Positions 48,245 to 57,865 of a DNA stretch of 64,000 bases are shown piece by piece. The DNA is from an uncultured Coriobacteriaceae bacterium (lineage in GTDB: Bacteria > Actinomycetota > Coriobacteriia > Coriobacteriales > Atopobiaceae). Position 1 is the first letter of the stretch. Each line of letters opens with the position of its first letter. The notes beneath the pieces are model-generated. The model did no database searches and was not told the DNA's origin. It saw only the letters and a list, made by a program, of their open reading frames with translations. A program made the translations under genes and the position numbers. Location of the stretch: positions 1 to 64,000 of the forward strand of contig CADCHF010000002.1 in NCBI GenBank assembly GCA_902801175.1, given 5' to 3'.

Positions 48245-50290
48245 TTACAGCCCTTCGCGCAGCGTGTCGAGCAGCGGGCCACCCTCGCCCCTTCGCCAGT
48301 ACATCCAACCGTTGAGGCCGCTCACCGAGGCACCGAGCGAGGTCAGGAAGCGCTCGTAGGCCTCGGTCGGGTCGTCGAACATCTCGCCGTTGGCAAGCAT
48401 GATCTTGCCGCGCGAGGTGACGGTCGCCCTGCCAGGGTACATTGGGTTGGCACTCACCAGCAGGTCGTCCATCTCAACGCGACCCGCCTCAAAGAGGTCG
48501 GCAAAGCTTGCCTGCTCGCCAGCCGAGGCACGCCTCGACGGACGGTAGGCGCGGCACTTCTCCTCCGAGAGCTCGGGGATGCCCCATATCTCGAGGGCCT
48601 GCGCCACGAGTCGCTTGGTGCGCAGGCGAATCTGCTCTGGGCTCCACTCGCCGGCGGCCACAATGTCGCGCGAGATCGCAAGGGGTGCGCCGTCCTCCCC
48701 GCCCGTCACACGCTCGAGCTTGTCGGCAAAGCTGCCCTCCTGCAGGTCAAAGGTGGCAGATGTCAGCGTGAGGTTGCCAAGGCTGTTGACGGTCTCCTCA
48801 AAGGCACGGTCGGGGTCTGCTCCCAAGGCCTGTGCCCAGCGATTGTCGCTCGGGGCCTTTACGGGCATGACGTGCTCGATCGTCCAGTCGCCCTTGTGCG
48901 GAAGCTCGCCACCCGAGGCGCCCTCAAGACGAGACAGCAAGTAGAAGGCACGGGCAAAGCCAAAGCAGTCGCGCGTTGAGAGTGCCCGCTCAAACTCGGC
49001 GTTTGTGGGGAAGCGCCTTGGCGTGCCGGCCTCGTTAAGCAGCATTGCCTGCAGTGCCTCGGCAACGTTTCCGCCCTCGCCGCGCACGGCATCGAGGCGC
49101 GCGATGAGCGACGCCACAAAGGGGGCGAGCACGCTGGTCTCGCAGTCGCATACGGCGCGACGGAAGAGGTAGCTCTCGAGCGTGGCCACCATCTGCAAGA
49201 ACTCGTCGCGCGAGAGGTCCTGGTGATCGTAGCTGTCAAAGAGGGCAAGCAGAAGTGGATTAACCACCGGCGCCTCAAGCATGGAGAGCGTTCCCAGCGC
49301 CGCGGCCACATCGGCATCGCTCACCTCGCCCGTGGTCACGCGGGCGTAGTAGCTGGCAAAGCGCTTGACCTTGAGGCTGAGGTTCTTCATGCGGTCGTTG
49401 CGGTGGTAACCGTTAAAGAGCACGTAGCGCTTGAAGGTCTGGTACACGTCGGCCTTGGCCATCGACTCTGGCGCGTATGCCACCGTAAAGTAGCTCCTGA
49501 TGAAGTCGTCAAAGGTCTGGCCATAGGCGTCGGCGCCTAGGATCTCTTCGATGGGACGCCAGTAGAGCTGGTACATCTCGCGCTGCTCGGAAACGGGATA
49601 GGCCATGAGCACAAAGTTGCGGATGAGGTCCGCCGACGAGAGGTCCTTGCCGGTGGAGTTCATGGACTCAAAGATGGCCTGTGGGTTGTCCTGGCCCTGG
49701 CTGAGCGCAATGGAGACCACCTCGAGGCGCTGCAGGCCCGCCCACACCGACTCCACGTCATCGAGCGCCTGCACCCTGCGCTCAAAGAAGGCAAGGTTCT
49801 CGAGCAGCCGCTCCGATCCCGTGACCACCGGACAAGACGGGTCCTCGAGATTGTCAATGAGCGACTGGCAGGTTGCCTGGTCGCTCTTTGAGAGCGTGAG
49901 CTTGTAGTGGTCGGCCCCGCTGCGGAAGTGGTTGGTGAGGTAGCCGCTGGCCACAATCTCCTCGTGGGTGAAGGGCAGGTTCTTGCGACTCCCCTCACGC
50001 GCCAGCCGCGCGAGTGCAATGAGGAGCAGCGTGATGGTGGTGATGCGCTGCTGACCGTCAATGAGCAGGAGCGGCGTCACGCCAGCTGCCGACCTGCTGC
50101 CGTCCTGGATGGTCACGATTGACCCGGTGAAGTGCAGCGACTCGCGCCTTCGCCCGCAGGCGAGGATGTCGTCCCATAGCTGCAGGCACTGCGACTCGCC
50201 CCATGAGTAGGGCCTCTGATAGACCGGCACGACAAAGCGTACGTTCATCTCGCTGATGAGGCCAAGAATGCTACGGGAGTTTGCGTCCAT
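48245..50290 (-). CDS. GmrSD-type DUF262/DUF1524 restriction protein
   Basis: A 681-aa single-chain protein like type IV GmrSD enzymes. The DUF262 (GmrS-like) part has VPVYQRPYSWGE and LLLIDGQQRITTITLLL, the nucleotide-dependent ParB-like motif. The DUF1524 (GmrD-like) part holds an HNH-type centre in DWTIEHVMPV with NSLGNLTLTSATFDLQEGSF. A further C-terminal domain of about 100 aa (LFEAGRVEMDDLLVSANPMY, GEMFDDPTEAYERFLTSLG) resembles the RAMA domain that recognises modified DNA. It would cut phage DNA carrying modified bases. No clear ribosome site at 50290. Confidence 0.85.
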   Translation of the reverse strand: MDANSRSILGLISEMNVRFVVPVYQRPYSWGESQCLQLWDDILACGRRRESLHFTGSIVTIQDGSRSAAGVTPLLLIDGQQRITTITLLLIALARLAREGSRKNLPFTHEEIVASGYLTNHFRSGADHYKLTLSKSDQATCQSLIDNLEDPSCPVVTGSERLLENLAFFERRVQALDDVESVWAGLQRLEVVSIALSQGQDNPQAIFESMNSTGKDLSSADLIRNFVLMAYPVSEQREMYQLYWRPIEEILGADAYGQTFDDFIRSYFTVAYAPESMAKADVYQTFKRYVLFNGYHRNDRMKNLSLKVKRFASYYARVTTGEVSDADVAAALGTLSMLEAPVVNPLLLALFDSYDHQDLSRDEFLQMVATLESYLFRRAVCDCETSVLAPFVASLIARLDAVRGEGGNVAEALQAMLLNEAGTPRRFPTNAEFERALSTRDCFGFARAFYLLSRLEGASGGELPHKGDWTIEHVMPVKAPSDNRWAQALGADPDRAFEETVNSLGNLTLTSATFDLQEGSFADKLERVTGGEDGAPLAISRDIVAAGEWSPEQIRLRTKRLVAQALEIWGIPELSEEKCRAYRPSRRASAGEQASFADLFEAGRVEMDDLLVSANPMYPGRATVTSRGKIMLANGEMFDDPTEAYERFLTSLGASVSGLNGWMYWRRGEGGPLLDTLREGL

Positions 50291-50399
50291 GAAAGCTCCG
50301 AATCGCCAAGGGTGGGCAGAGGTGTTTCCATGATATCGAACGTGGAATCACTGCCGCTCGCCAAACCGCTCGGCGGGTTAATAGCCGGCCGCTCCCTCC

Positions 50400-50528
50400 C
50401 TTGTGGGCAAAACCGGACGTTTGGATTGCGCTTGTGGGCAAAAACATACGTCTTGGGACCCATTATCGGGCCCCAAACCTCCGCTTTTGCCCACAAGCAG
50501 CACTGACATTTCCGCCTTTGCCCACAAG
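50400..50528. repeat. Four copies of a 12-13-bp motif in mirrored order
   Basis: CTTGTGGGCAAAA occurs at 50400-50412 and 50431-50443; its reverse complement at 50485-50497 and (12 of 13) 50517-50528. Spacings are 31 and 32 bases. The centre TTGGGACCC...GGGCCCCAA (50453-50476) is near-palindromic. The whole 129 bases form one large imperfect inverted repeat in the 345-base gap between the GmrSD-type gene and cysK. No gene here. Confidence 0.8.
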
Positions 50529-50568
50529 GAGAACGAGCGCGTCAACTATCCGCAGCTTCGCCTTGTAC

Positions 50569-50605
50569 AAAAAACGCGCCTCGTGTCCGTATGGGCATGA
50601 GGCGC
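50569..50605 (-). terminator. Terminator of cysK
   Basis: A 7-bp GC-rich stem (50576-50582 with 50599-50605); on the minus strand GTTTTTTG follows. It lies 30 bases after the cysK stop. Confidence 0.85.
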
Positions 50606-50635
50606 ACCGAGTCGTTTTGTTATGAGAGGCAGAGC

Positions 50636-51547
50636 CTACACGTCCATGGAAAGGTAGCGCTCGCCGGTGTCGGGCAGAATTGCCACGATGGTCTTTCCGT
50701 CATAGTTGCCCGTGGCCACCAGGTCGATTGCCGCAGACACCGCCGCTCCTGCCGAGATGCCCACAAAGACGCCGAGCTCAAGGGCAAGACGCTTCTTGGT
50801 GGCAATGGCGTCGTCGGAGACAACTTGACGGACCTCGTCCACCACACTGGCGTCGTAGGTCTTGGGCACAAAGCCCGCGCCAATGCCCTGGATGCGGTGC
50901 GGACCAGGCTTGCCGCCAGAGAGCACGGGAGACTCGGCGGGCTCCACGGCCACAACCTGCACGTCTGCACGTTGCTCCTTGAGGTACTTGCCCGTGCCCG
51001 ACACGGTGCCGCCGGTGCCAACGCCCGAAACAAGCACGTCAACGCTGCCTTCGGTGGCCTCCCAGATCTCGGGACCGGTGGTCTCGTAATGAGCCCGCGG
51101 GTTGGCAGGGTTCACAAACTGGCCGGCAATGATGGAGCCTTCGATCTCTTTCTGCAGCTCGTCGGCCCTAGCGACCGCACCAGACATTCCTGCAGCGCCA
51201 GGGGTCAGGACCAGCTCGGCGCCATAGGCTGCTGCCAGCTTGCGACGCTCGATGGACATGGTCTCGGGCATGACCAAGATCATGTGGTACCCGCGCTCCG
51301 CCGCAATCATGGCAAGGCCCACACCGGTGTTACCGCTCGTGGGTTCGATGATGGTCCCGCCGGGCTTGAGCGTTCCGTCGGCCTCGGCTGCGTCGACCAT
51401 GGCGCGGGCAATTCGGTCCTTGACAGAGCCGCCCGGATTTGCCGCCTCGCGCTTGCCGAGCAGCGTGGCGCGACCGTCAACAAGAGCAGAGAGGTCAACG
51501 AGCGGAGTGGAGCCAATAAGGTCCTCGATCTTGGTTGCGTACGACAT
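50636..51547 (-). CDS. cysK: Cysteine synthase (O-acetylserine sulfhydrylase)
   Basis: A 303-aa PLP enzyme that makes cysteine from O-acetylserine and sulfide. Motifs: REAANPGGSVKDRIAR with the PLP Lys, EPTSGNTGVGLAMI, SGVGTGGTVSGTGKYL phosphate loop, and FVGISAGAAVSAAI. Length is normal. AAGGAGG lies 6 bases before ATG 51547. It is transcribed alone; no cysE is next to it. Confidence 0.95.
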   Translation of the reverse strand: MSYATKIEDLIGSTPLVDLSALVDGRATLLGKREAANPGGSVKDRIARAMVDAAEADGTLKPGGTIIEPTSGNTGVGLAMIAAERGYHMILVMPETMSIERRKLAAAYGAELVLTPGAAGMSGAVARADELQKEIEGSIIAGQFVNPANPRAHYETTGPEIWEATEGSVDVLVSGVGTGGTVSGTGKYLKEQRADVQVVAVEPAESPVLSGGKPGPHRIQGIGAGFVPKTYDASVVDEVRQVVSDDAIATKKRLALELGVFVGISAGAAVSAAIDLVATGNYDGKTIVAILPDTGERYLSMDV

Positions 51548-51860
51548 AAAGAGCCTCCTTAAGGCATGTGTCAACAGCAGGCAGCACGGCCCGCGACTCA
51601 ATAAGTTTCAGTGGAAGATCTGACGTTTACGCCCGAGTCATCGCTAGCAGCAGGTGCCAGCCACCCAAGACCCGGGCCTAGAACACGTGCAACAAGCCTT
51701 TGCTATGTCCATCATCGTCAACATGGATAATATCCTACCCACTCGCTAGGGATTGTCAACAGCAAGCGTGTTACAAGTGAGAGAACGGGCTCTATCGGTT
51801 TTTCCTAATGACTTTTGTGCCGCACGCGGCCACACGGGGCCAATGACGGCCCTTGCCGCC
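51548..51860. other. cysK upstream region
   Basis: No gene. On the minus strand a TTGACA (51759-51754) lies upstream of a near-palindrome GGATAATATCC (51725-51735), but the -10 spacing is poor (21 bases to TATTAT). The palindrome could be an operator. The leader of cysK would be about 170 bases. Confidence 0.35.
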
Positions 51861-52916
51861 TTACAGCTTGTCGCGGAAGGGCGGCAAAAGGCGCAGCGCC
51901 CACACCATGGCAACCGAGGCCACCAGCGGCACCACTATTGCCACGAGGTCGGCCGCCACAACAGGGAGCCTTCCCATGTCGATGACCCTCACCAAGGCAT
52001 GCTGCGCGGCAGGATGCAGCAGGTAGATGCCAAAGCTGTAGTCGGCAAGAAGCTTGACTGCGCCCCCGTCCCTCACAGGCTTCTCGCAATAGTGCTCAAA
52101 GGCGGCAAACACCGCAATTGCGTAGGGCACCACAACCGCATGCTCGGGAAGCGACATCCAAGAGTCGTGGTACACGACCCTAAGGATCAGCATGAGCAAC
52201 AGTGAGCCTGCGCCAGCCAGCGCCACTTGCCTGTTAAGGCGCACATAACGATGGACCGCGTATCCTGCAACGTACCACGCGAGGTCGGCAGCAAGGTCCA
52301 ACGGAGACCACAGAAGCACGCCCACGAGGGTCCCCAGCGTATTGACGCCCTGCATGAGCAGGAACATGCCTGCCACCACAGCGAGCAGCTCGCGACGCGA
52401 CGCCTGCGCCACGTAGGGCCTTATTACCGGGGTAATGAGATAGAAGCCAATGAGTCGGTAAACAAACCACAGGTGGTCCCACGATTTGCCACGCAGCAGG
52501 TTTAAGAATGCCTCGAGGACCACCGCAGGGCCAAGCGACCCCACCTCGAGAGCCTCCTCAACAATGCAGAAGGCAAAGCCTATGGTAAGCAGCACAAAGA
52601 CGAGCCGCCACACGTGCCGCCCGATTTTATTCCAGCTCACATCGCGCGCCGGGTCGAGCATAAGGGCACCAGACATCATGAAGAAGGCCGGTACCGCCCA
52701 ACGCGTGAGCACGATGGAGACCCATGCCTCGGCCGTGTCGCGCAAAAAGGTGATACTCGCTGGGTCGCTCGCCTTCTGCACGGTAATGAAGGCGTGCAGT
52801 ATGACGATGGCCACGGCGCCAAATGCCCTCATCCACACAAAGGAATGGATGGTGGCCGGCCGACTGCTGGAAGCCTGCTGCACGGAGGACATCTCGCCCT
52901 CTTGGTAATCTGTCAT
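51861..52916 (-). CDS. Acyltransferase-3 family membrane protein (1)
   Basis: A 351-aa protein with about ten membrane helices of the acyltransferase 3 (OafA/YrhL/NodX) family: FVWMRAFGAVAIVILHAFIT with the conserved R and H, WAVPAFFMMSGALML, SWDHLWFVYRLIGFYLITPV, YSFGIYLLHPAAQHAL. It likely O-acetylates a wall or surface polysaccharide. ATG 52916 is kept as start; ATG 52892 (AGAGGG upstream) is possible. Its paralogue is at 59036-60112. Confidence 0.85.
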   Translation of the reverse strand: MTDYQEGEMSSVQQASSSRPATIHSFVWMRAFGAVAIVILHAFITVQKASDPASITFLRDTAEAWVSIVLTRWAVPAFFMMSGALMLDPARDVSWNKIGRHVWRLVFVLLTIGFAFCIVEEALEVGSLGPAVVLEAFLNLLRGKSWDHLWFVYRLIGFYLITPVIRPYVAQASRRELLAVVAGMFLLMQGVNTLGTLVGVLLWSPLDLAADLAWYVAGYAVHRYVRLNRQVALAGAGSLLLMLILRVVYHDSWMSLPEHAVVVPYAIAVFAAFEHYCEKPVRDGGAVKLLADYSFGIYLLHPAAQHALVRVIDMGRLPVVAADLVAIVVPLVASVAMVWALRLLPPFRDKL

Positions 52917-53145
52917 AGCCACTGTCACACTCCTCTCATGCGATCTGAGGCCGTCTGCTTTTGGCACAAGCCCCAAGGGCATCCCTTTGCTCAGGCCGCG
53001 GGCCTGCCGCAATGGCGCTCCGATGGGTCTGCGCAGCCAGTTTTGCATGGCGGCAGGTACAAATACCTGCCGCCACATGCTAGCAATCTAGTTTGAGGCG
53101 GCCGTCAGCAGGGCTCGCCTCGGGCTTGCTCGCCCTAGGGCTCCC

Positions 53146-53718
53146 CTACTCGGCGGCCTCCTGGTCGGCCTCGGGCTCAGCCTCGACCTCGGGCTCGGGC
53201 TCGGCGGCCTCGGGCAGGGCCTCGGGCTCGTCGGCAACAGGAAGCTTGGGCTGACGTGCCTCGATCTCCTCGGGGGTAAGAACGTCCTCGATGCGCAGGT
53301 TGACGCCAGCAACCTCCAGGCCCGTCATGCCGGTGACCTGCTTGACAATGGCGTTCTTGACGTCCTCAAAGACCTGCGGAGCGTAGGAGCCGTAGGCAAT
53401 CAGCACCGAGACGTTCACGCGCACGGCGCTGTCGGGGGTGACCTCAACGCTCACGCCGCGGCGAGCGTCGCGCATGCCAAAGGCATCCTGCACACGGTTG
53501 AGCAGGCCGCCCTTCATGTCCACCACGCCAGGCACGTCGCGCATGGCCAGGGCAACGATCTTCTCGATAACGCCGTTCGAGAAGGTCAGGGAGTCCTCGG
53601 AGTCAAGGTCCTCATCGTCCTCAAGGTCGATGCCGTCGTCCTCGAGCCCCTCGGTGTCTGCGACCAGCTCTTCCTCGTCGAGCTTGACGTCCACGTCGTT
53701 CTTGTCGGCAGTGCTCAT
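53146..53718 (-). CDS. Asp23/Gls24 family envelope stress protein
   Basis: A 190-aa protein with acidic N-terminal 45 aa, the Asp23 core (VIEKIVALAMRDVPGVVDMK, VEVTPDSAVRVNVSVLIAYG, GMTGLEVAGVNLRIEDV) and an acidic Pro/Glu-rich tail. Asp23 coats the inner face of the membrane, held by AmaP. The genes for DUF2273 and AmaP precede it, the standard operon. Confidence 0.9.
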   Translation of the reverse strand: MSTADKNDVDVKLDEEELVADTEGLEDDGIDLEDDEDLDSEDSLTFSNGVIEKIVALAMRDVPGVVDMKGGLLNRVQDAFGMRDARRGVSVEVTPDSAVRVNVSVLIAYGSYAPQVFEDVKNAIVKQVTGMTGLEVAGVNLRIEDVLTPEEIEARQPKLPVADEPEALPEAAEPEPEVEAEPEADQEAAE

Positions 53719-53815
53719 CTTGCATCTCCTTCCGGGCTCTGTGCCCTGTCTTGACCTACAACCTCATCTGTTGTCCCGCATGCATGCCGCACATGTGGGA
53801 GTCGAACATCAACCA

Positions 53816-54406
53816 CTACTCGTTATCGGACCCCTGCAGCGCACTTATCAGGCGGCGCACCGTTCTGATGATCTTTGGATCGCCGTCAAGCGCCTGGCCA
53901 AGCGCCACGCCCACCACAATGAGCGCAGACACGAAAAGCATCTGCCAGAACCCAACGACAAAGATCATGATTGCCATGACAAGACCAGCAATGCCGCCAT
54001 ACACGGCATGCTCGTTGCCCGGGAACATGCGAGACACCCAGCCAGCCACGCCACCGGTGGCCTGCGCTGCCTGGGGCTCTTGTTTGGCTGCCACCTCGGG
54101 CTCGCTCTTGGCATCGCTTGGCTCTTCGCGCACGGCGGATGACTCAACGGCGGCATGTGGCGCCTTTGCAGAGGCATGGCCGCTTGTCTCGACCTTTGGC
54201 GCACTCTTCTTGGGAGCGGGCGCTGAGGCTGCCTCAACCTTTGGCGTGCTCTTCTTGAGAGCTGGCGCAGCATCTGCCTTGGGTGCCTCGGGCTCAGGGG
54301 CCGCGCTAACCTCAGGAACCTCCTGGCTCAAAGCCGCTTCGTCTTTTGCTTCGGGTGCGCCAGTGGTCACACCCTCAATGCGAATGGGAGCCTTCTTTGC
54401 CGCCAT
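53816..54406 (-). CDS. DUF2273 small membrane protein with Ala/Pro-rich extension
   Basis: A 196-aa protein. The last 75 aa are DUF2273: EHAVYGGIAGLVMAIMIFVV, two membrane helices, and LGQALDGDPKIIRTVRRLI. The first 115 aa are a low-complexity Ala/Pro/Glu/Lys-rich stretch with repeats like KKSAPKVE/KKSTPKVE, absent from most family members (about 65 aa). It follows the AmaP gene with two bases between. Confidence 0.85.
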   Translation of the reverse strand: MAAKKAPIRIEGVTTGAPEAKDEAALSQEVPEVSAAPEPEAPKADAAPALKKSTPKVEAASAPAPKKSAPKVETSGHASAKAPHAAVESSAVREEPSDAKSEPEVAAKQEPQAAQATGGVAGWVSRMFPGNEHAVYGGIAGLVMAIMIFVVGFWQMLFVSALIVVGVALGQALDGDPKIIRTVRRLISALQGSDNE

Positions 54407-54408
54407 GG

Positions 54409-55116
54409 CTACACCTCACCTTCGGCGTTGGCTGACGAGTCGCTCGCAGTCGTATCCGTCTGGCCCATGGGAACCGTAATGCCGCCCTCGTCCTCGTCTT
54501 CCTTTTGGGACAGGCGGTCGTACACCGACTGCGGAATCTGCAGGGGGGCCTGGCCTCCGTCAAGGCTCTCAACATCCTCGTAGGTGGGCTCGACCTCAAT
54601 GGGCTGCTCGGCCTCGAGGAACTCGATGTTCACGCGATTGACCTTGTCACCACAGATGGTGGACAGACCAGAGATGAGCTCGTCGTGGATGCGCGAGCCC
54701 TCTTGTGTGAGGTTGACCGTGTGCCTGGGCCTGATACGCAGGTCAACGTTGACCCCGCCACGCTTCTTGGCGCCCACGCGCACGCGCTCGGCAACAAAGC
54801 GTCCGTCGGACTCAACCACGTGACTCGCCTGCGACTGGATGGCAGCCGTCGTAACGGTGATCTGGTCGTGCCCAGAGCGATTGATGACCACCGTCTTGCG
54901 CTGGCGCGGCGTAAAGAGTCCGCGCAAAAGGGTGACGATCACCCCAAGCGCCGTGACGCAAAACACCACCTGCAACGCCGTCCAGTAGTAGTAGTTGTCA
55001 AGAAGGGCCGTTGCCTGCTCGCGGAACGGTCCGACCCAGGGGAGCGCCAGGGCACACAGGCAGAGCACTCCGCAGAGTCCAAACACCGTCAGACAAAGCC
55101 TTTTGATGCCACCCAT
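54409..55116 (-). CDS. amaP: AmaP (Asp23 membrane anchor) family protein
   Basis: A 235-aa protein with two membrane helices (CLTVFGLCGVLCLCALALPW, YYYWTALQVVFCVTALGVIV) and a cytoplasmic domain (GVNVDLRIRPRHTVNLTQEG, GLSTICGDKVNRVNIEFLEA) followed by an acidic tail. AmaP anchors Asp23. Start 55116 has GGGAGG 5 bases upstream. It is the first gene of a three-gene operon with DUF2273 and Asp23. Confidence 0.85.
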   Translation of the reverse strand: MGGIKRLCLTVFGLCGVLCLCALALPWVGPFREQATALLDNYYYWTALQVVFCVTALGVIVTLLRGLFTPRQRKTVVINRSGHDQITVTTAAIQSQASHVVESDGRFVAERVRVGAKKRGGVNVDLRIRPRHTVNLTQEGSRIHDELISGLSTICGDKVNRVNIEFLEAEQPIEVEPTYEDVESLDGGQAPLQIPQSVYDRLSQKEDEDEGGITVPMGQTDTTASDSSANAEGEV

Positions 55117-55267
55117 TGGCGCCTCCCGTTCAATCGCTCCCATTGGAACGCATGATACCTGCAACAGAGCATAGCCTATTGTGGCACAGCAGGCTCATCG
55201 TGGCATCGGTCGACTGCGAGCGGACTGCCCGAAGGCAGGAGGTTGTGGCGCCCCATAAGCCCAAACT

Positions 55268-56704
55268 TTAGCCGAGGGCCCCCTGCACGGTCGCTGGGTC
55301 CTCGCCGCGTTCGATGACGTCCATCATGCGGGCAAGCCCCTCCTCGTCGGCAATCACGTAGCTGACCCCGTCCACCATTGCCGTGGTCGAGGGCACGGTC
55401 GCCTGGTAAATCTTTGCGCCGCCGCCGATCTTGAGCCTGAGCATGAGCGGCATGATGGAGTACATGCGCATGCTCGTGGACACGAGGCCGCCCATATGGC
55501 TCACCACACCGGGCAGCTTGAACGGCGAGAGCGAGAGCGTCTTGTGCATGAGGGCCTCAATAAGGATGCGCTGATCCTTTTGCCGCTGGTAGTCGCCCAT
55601 GTCAAAGCCGTGTCTCACGCGCGAGAAGAGCAGGGCGGTGTGGCCGTCCATCTCCTGTGGGCCAGCGTCCATGATGAGCCCCGTGTACTCGGGGTCATAG
55701 ACCGGAACTGGCACGTCGACCGTCACGCCCCCAAGGTAGTCAACAAGGCTCTCGACACCGTCAAAGCGGACGATGGCGACCTGCGAGATAGGCACGTCAC
55801 AGAGCTGCTTTACCGCCTTCACGGCCCCTGCCACCCCACCAAAGGCATAGGCAGCGTTGATCTTTTGGGTGCCATAGCCCTCTATTTCGACCATCGTGTC
55901 TCGAGGGATGGAGAGCATCGTGATCTTGCCGGCAAACATGTCGATCCTCGCAAGGATCATTGTGTCGGTACGCGATATCTCGTCGCCCTCGCGCGCGTCC
56001 GAACCAAGCGCCAGCACGTAGTAGGGACTGCCGGGGATGTGGAACGAGAGCTCGTGCGAGACCCCGTCGGCCTCACTGCCCTTGAAGGCGATTGCCCTGT
56101 CGATAGGACCAAACACAATCAGGTAGAACGCCACGATGGCGGCAATCACAAGAAACAGGCTCACCAGCGGCTTTCTGGAACCACCGCTACCAGAGCCGCG
56201 CCCATAGGAACGCTGCTCGCGCTCCCACGCACGAGCCTCGGCCGCTCCTGCGCGCTCGCGGCCCCTGTTCTCGCGTGCAAGGCGCATACGGCGCTTGAGC
56301 GAGGTGGCAACACCGCTGCGCTTGCTCACGACGGCACCGCCCTTTGGCGACTGCTCTCGCTCGTCGCGAGTCCGGCGGATGATGGTGCGGTCGTTGAGGT
56401 CGCGCTGCGGCACATCGGCAGCACGTGCGGGACGCCGCCTGGCGGACTGCCTGTCAACGGCCTGACCCGAGCGCCGCGTGGTGGCGCGACCGCCACCCGA
56501 TCCCGTTCTGCGCGCTGGGGCCGCCTGTCTACGTCGAGACTCCTCGGCACGCTCGGCGGCCTCCTGCTCGGAGGCCTTCCTCAGGGCATCGGGCCTATAC
56601 GAGTCTCGGCTCAGGTCCCTTGCCTCGCGCGCCTCCTGCTGTGTTGCCTTGCGAGCACCGTCCGCACGGTAGTTGGACCTGCGGAGGTCATCGTAGCTGC
56701 TCAT
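55268..56704 (-). CDS. LytR-CpsA-Psr family wall-polymer ligase
   Basis: A 478-aa protein. The first 175 aa are cytoplasmic, Arg/Ala-rich and repetitive (LRRSNYRADGARKATQQEAR, RDSYRPDALRKASEQEA). One helix (about 180-200) is followed by the LCP domain: YVLALGSDAREGDEISRTDT, MLSIPRDTMVEIEGYGTQKI, AYAFGGVAGAVKAVKQLC, LLFSRVRHGFDMGDYQRQKD. It transfers anionic polymers from lipid carriers to peptidoglycan. It starts 10 bases after the gpsA stop, so they form an operon. Confidence 0.9.
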   Translation of the reverse strand: MSSYDDLRRSNYRADGARKATQQEAREARDLSRDSYRPDALRKASEQEAAERAEESRRRQAAPARRTGSGGGRATTRRSGQAVDRQSARRRPARAADVPQRDLNDRTIIRRTRDEREQSPKGGAVVSKRSGVATSLKRRMRLARENRGRERAGAAEARAWEREQRSYGRGSGSGGSRKPLVSLFLVIAAIVAFYLIVFGPIDRAIAFKGSEADGVSHELSFHIPGSPYYVLALGSDAREGDEISRTDTMILARIDMFAGKITMLSIPRDTMVEIEGYGTQKINAAYAFGGVAGAVKAVKQLCDVPISQVAIVRFDGVESLVDYLGGVTVDVPVPVYDPEYTGLIMDAGPQEMDGHTALLFSRVRHGFDMGDYQRQKDQRILIEALMHKTLSLSPFKLPGVVSHMGGLVSTSMRMYSIMPLMLRLKIGGGAKIYQATVPSTTAMVDGVSYVIADEEGLARMMDVIERGEDPATVQGALG

Positions 56705-56713
56705 TTGTGGCTC

Positions 56714-57712
56714 CTACACAAACTCTGGCTTAAGGCGCCTACCAGTAAGCAAGTCAACCGCACGGTCGATGTCGCACGCACCGCCCAGCAGCTCACCAAC
56801 GGTCTCGACCAGCGGCATCTCGACGTTAAGCTCAGAAGCGCGTGTCAGCAGCGGCTTGACCGCATGAGCACCCTCAACAACGGCATGGCGCTGCTTCTCG
56901 TAGTCGGGCACGCTGATGCCCGTCTTGGCAAAGGTCTCGCCATACATGCCGTTGCGCGAATGCGTTGAGTGACAGGTGACGTCGAGGTCGCCCACGCCCG
57001 CAAGACCCATGCAGGTGCGCTCGTCGCCGCCAGAGGCAATGACCAGGCGGCCGATCTCTGCCAGACCGCGCGTCATGAGCAGCGACTGCGTGTTTGAGCC
57101 CAGTCCCAGGCCGCGGGCCATGCCACAGGCAATGGCCACCACGTTCTTTGCGGCCCCACAAAGACTCGTGCCAATGGGGTCGACCGACGTGTAGAGCCTA
57201 AAGAACGAGCCCGACACCAGGCGCTGGAAGAAGCTGGCGGTACCCAGCGACTGGCTTGCCACCACAGCTCCAGAGAACTGCTCGCACGCAAGCTCCTCGG
57301 CGTGATTGGGTCCCGAGAGCACGGCAACGCGCGTGCAGTCGCCAAGCGCCTCGCCCACCGCCTCAAAGAGGAAGCCGCCCTCGGCCGTGAGGCCCTTGGA
57401 CAGCAGCATCACAGGGGCGCCGTCCGGCAGGCTCTGGGCCATTTGCCTGGCCGTCGATGCCACCGCAAAGGAGGGCGTTGCCACGATGGCAGCCGTGGCG
57501 CCGCTCACGACCTCCGCGATGTCAGACGAGACCTCAGCGTGAGATATGTTGAGATCGCTCATGTGGTTTGGGTTATGACCAGTCTCGTTTGCCTCGAAGG
57601 CCGCCTCAGGCTCATAGCACCAGAGGCTCACGTCAAGACCGTTCTGGAGCAGCATGTAGGTCATCGTGGTGCCAAAGGCACCAGCGCCAATAACCGCAAC
57701 TTTTCCTGCCAT
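56714..57712 (-). CDS. gpsA: Glycerol-3-phosphate dehydrogenase [NAD(P)+]
   Basis: A 332-aa cytoplasmic enzyme reducing dihydroxyacetone phosphate to sn-glycerol-3-phosphate for phospholipids and glycerol-based wall polymers. Motifs: VAVIGAGAFGTTMTYML nucleotide loop, SGPNHAEELA, LCGAAKNVVAIACGMARGLG with the catalytic Lys, GVGDLDVTCHSTHSRN. Normal length. Confidence 0.95.
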   Translation of the reverse strand: MAGKVAVIGAGAFGTTMTYMLLQNGLDVSLWCYEPEAAFEANETGHNPNHMSDLNISHAEVSSDIAEVVSGATAAIVATPSFAVASTARQMAQSLPDGAPVMLLSKGLTAEGGFLFEAVGEALGDCTRVAVLSGPNHAEELACEQFSGAVVASQSLGTASFFQRLVSGSFFRLYTSVDPIGTSLCGAAKNVVAIACGMARGLGLGSNTQSLLMTRGLAEIGRLVIASGGDERTCMGLAGVGDLDVTCHSTHSRNGMYGETFAKTGISVPDYEKQRHAVVEGAHAVKPLLTRASELNVEMPLVETVGELLGGACDIDRAVDLLTGRRLKPEFV

Positions 57713-57865
57713 GCTATCACTCCCTATATGTTGGTGCGCCTACATTTGGCGCTGTGGCTCAATCGTAGTGTATGCAGCTCCTGCACGCGCGACGTTTGGG
57801 CCCTTACAACCACATACCCACATGTCGCACGCAAGCGCTGGCTAAATCGCTGCAGAGATGGCAAA

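Noticed and set aside
50400..50528. CRISPR array
   Set aside because: Only four copies of a 12-13-bp motif, two of them inverted, with no cas genes nearby.
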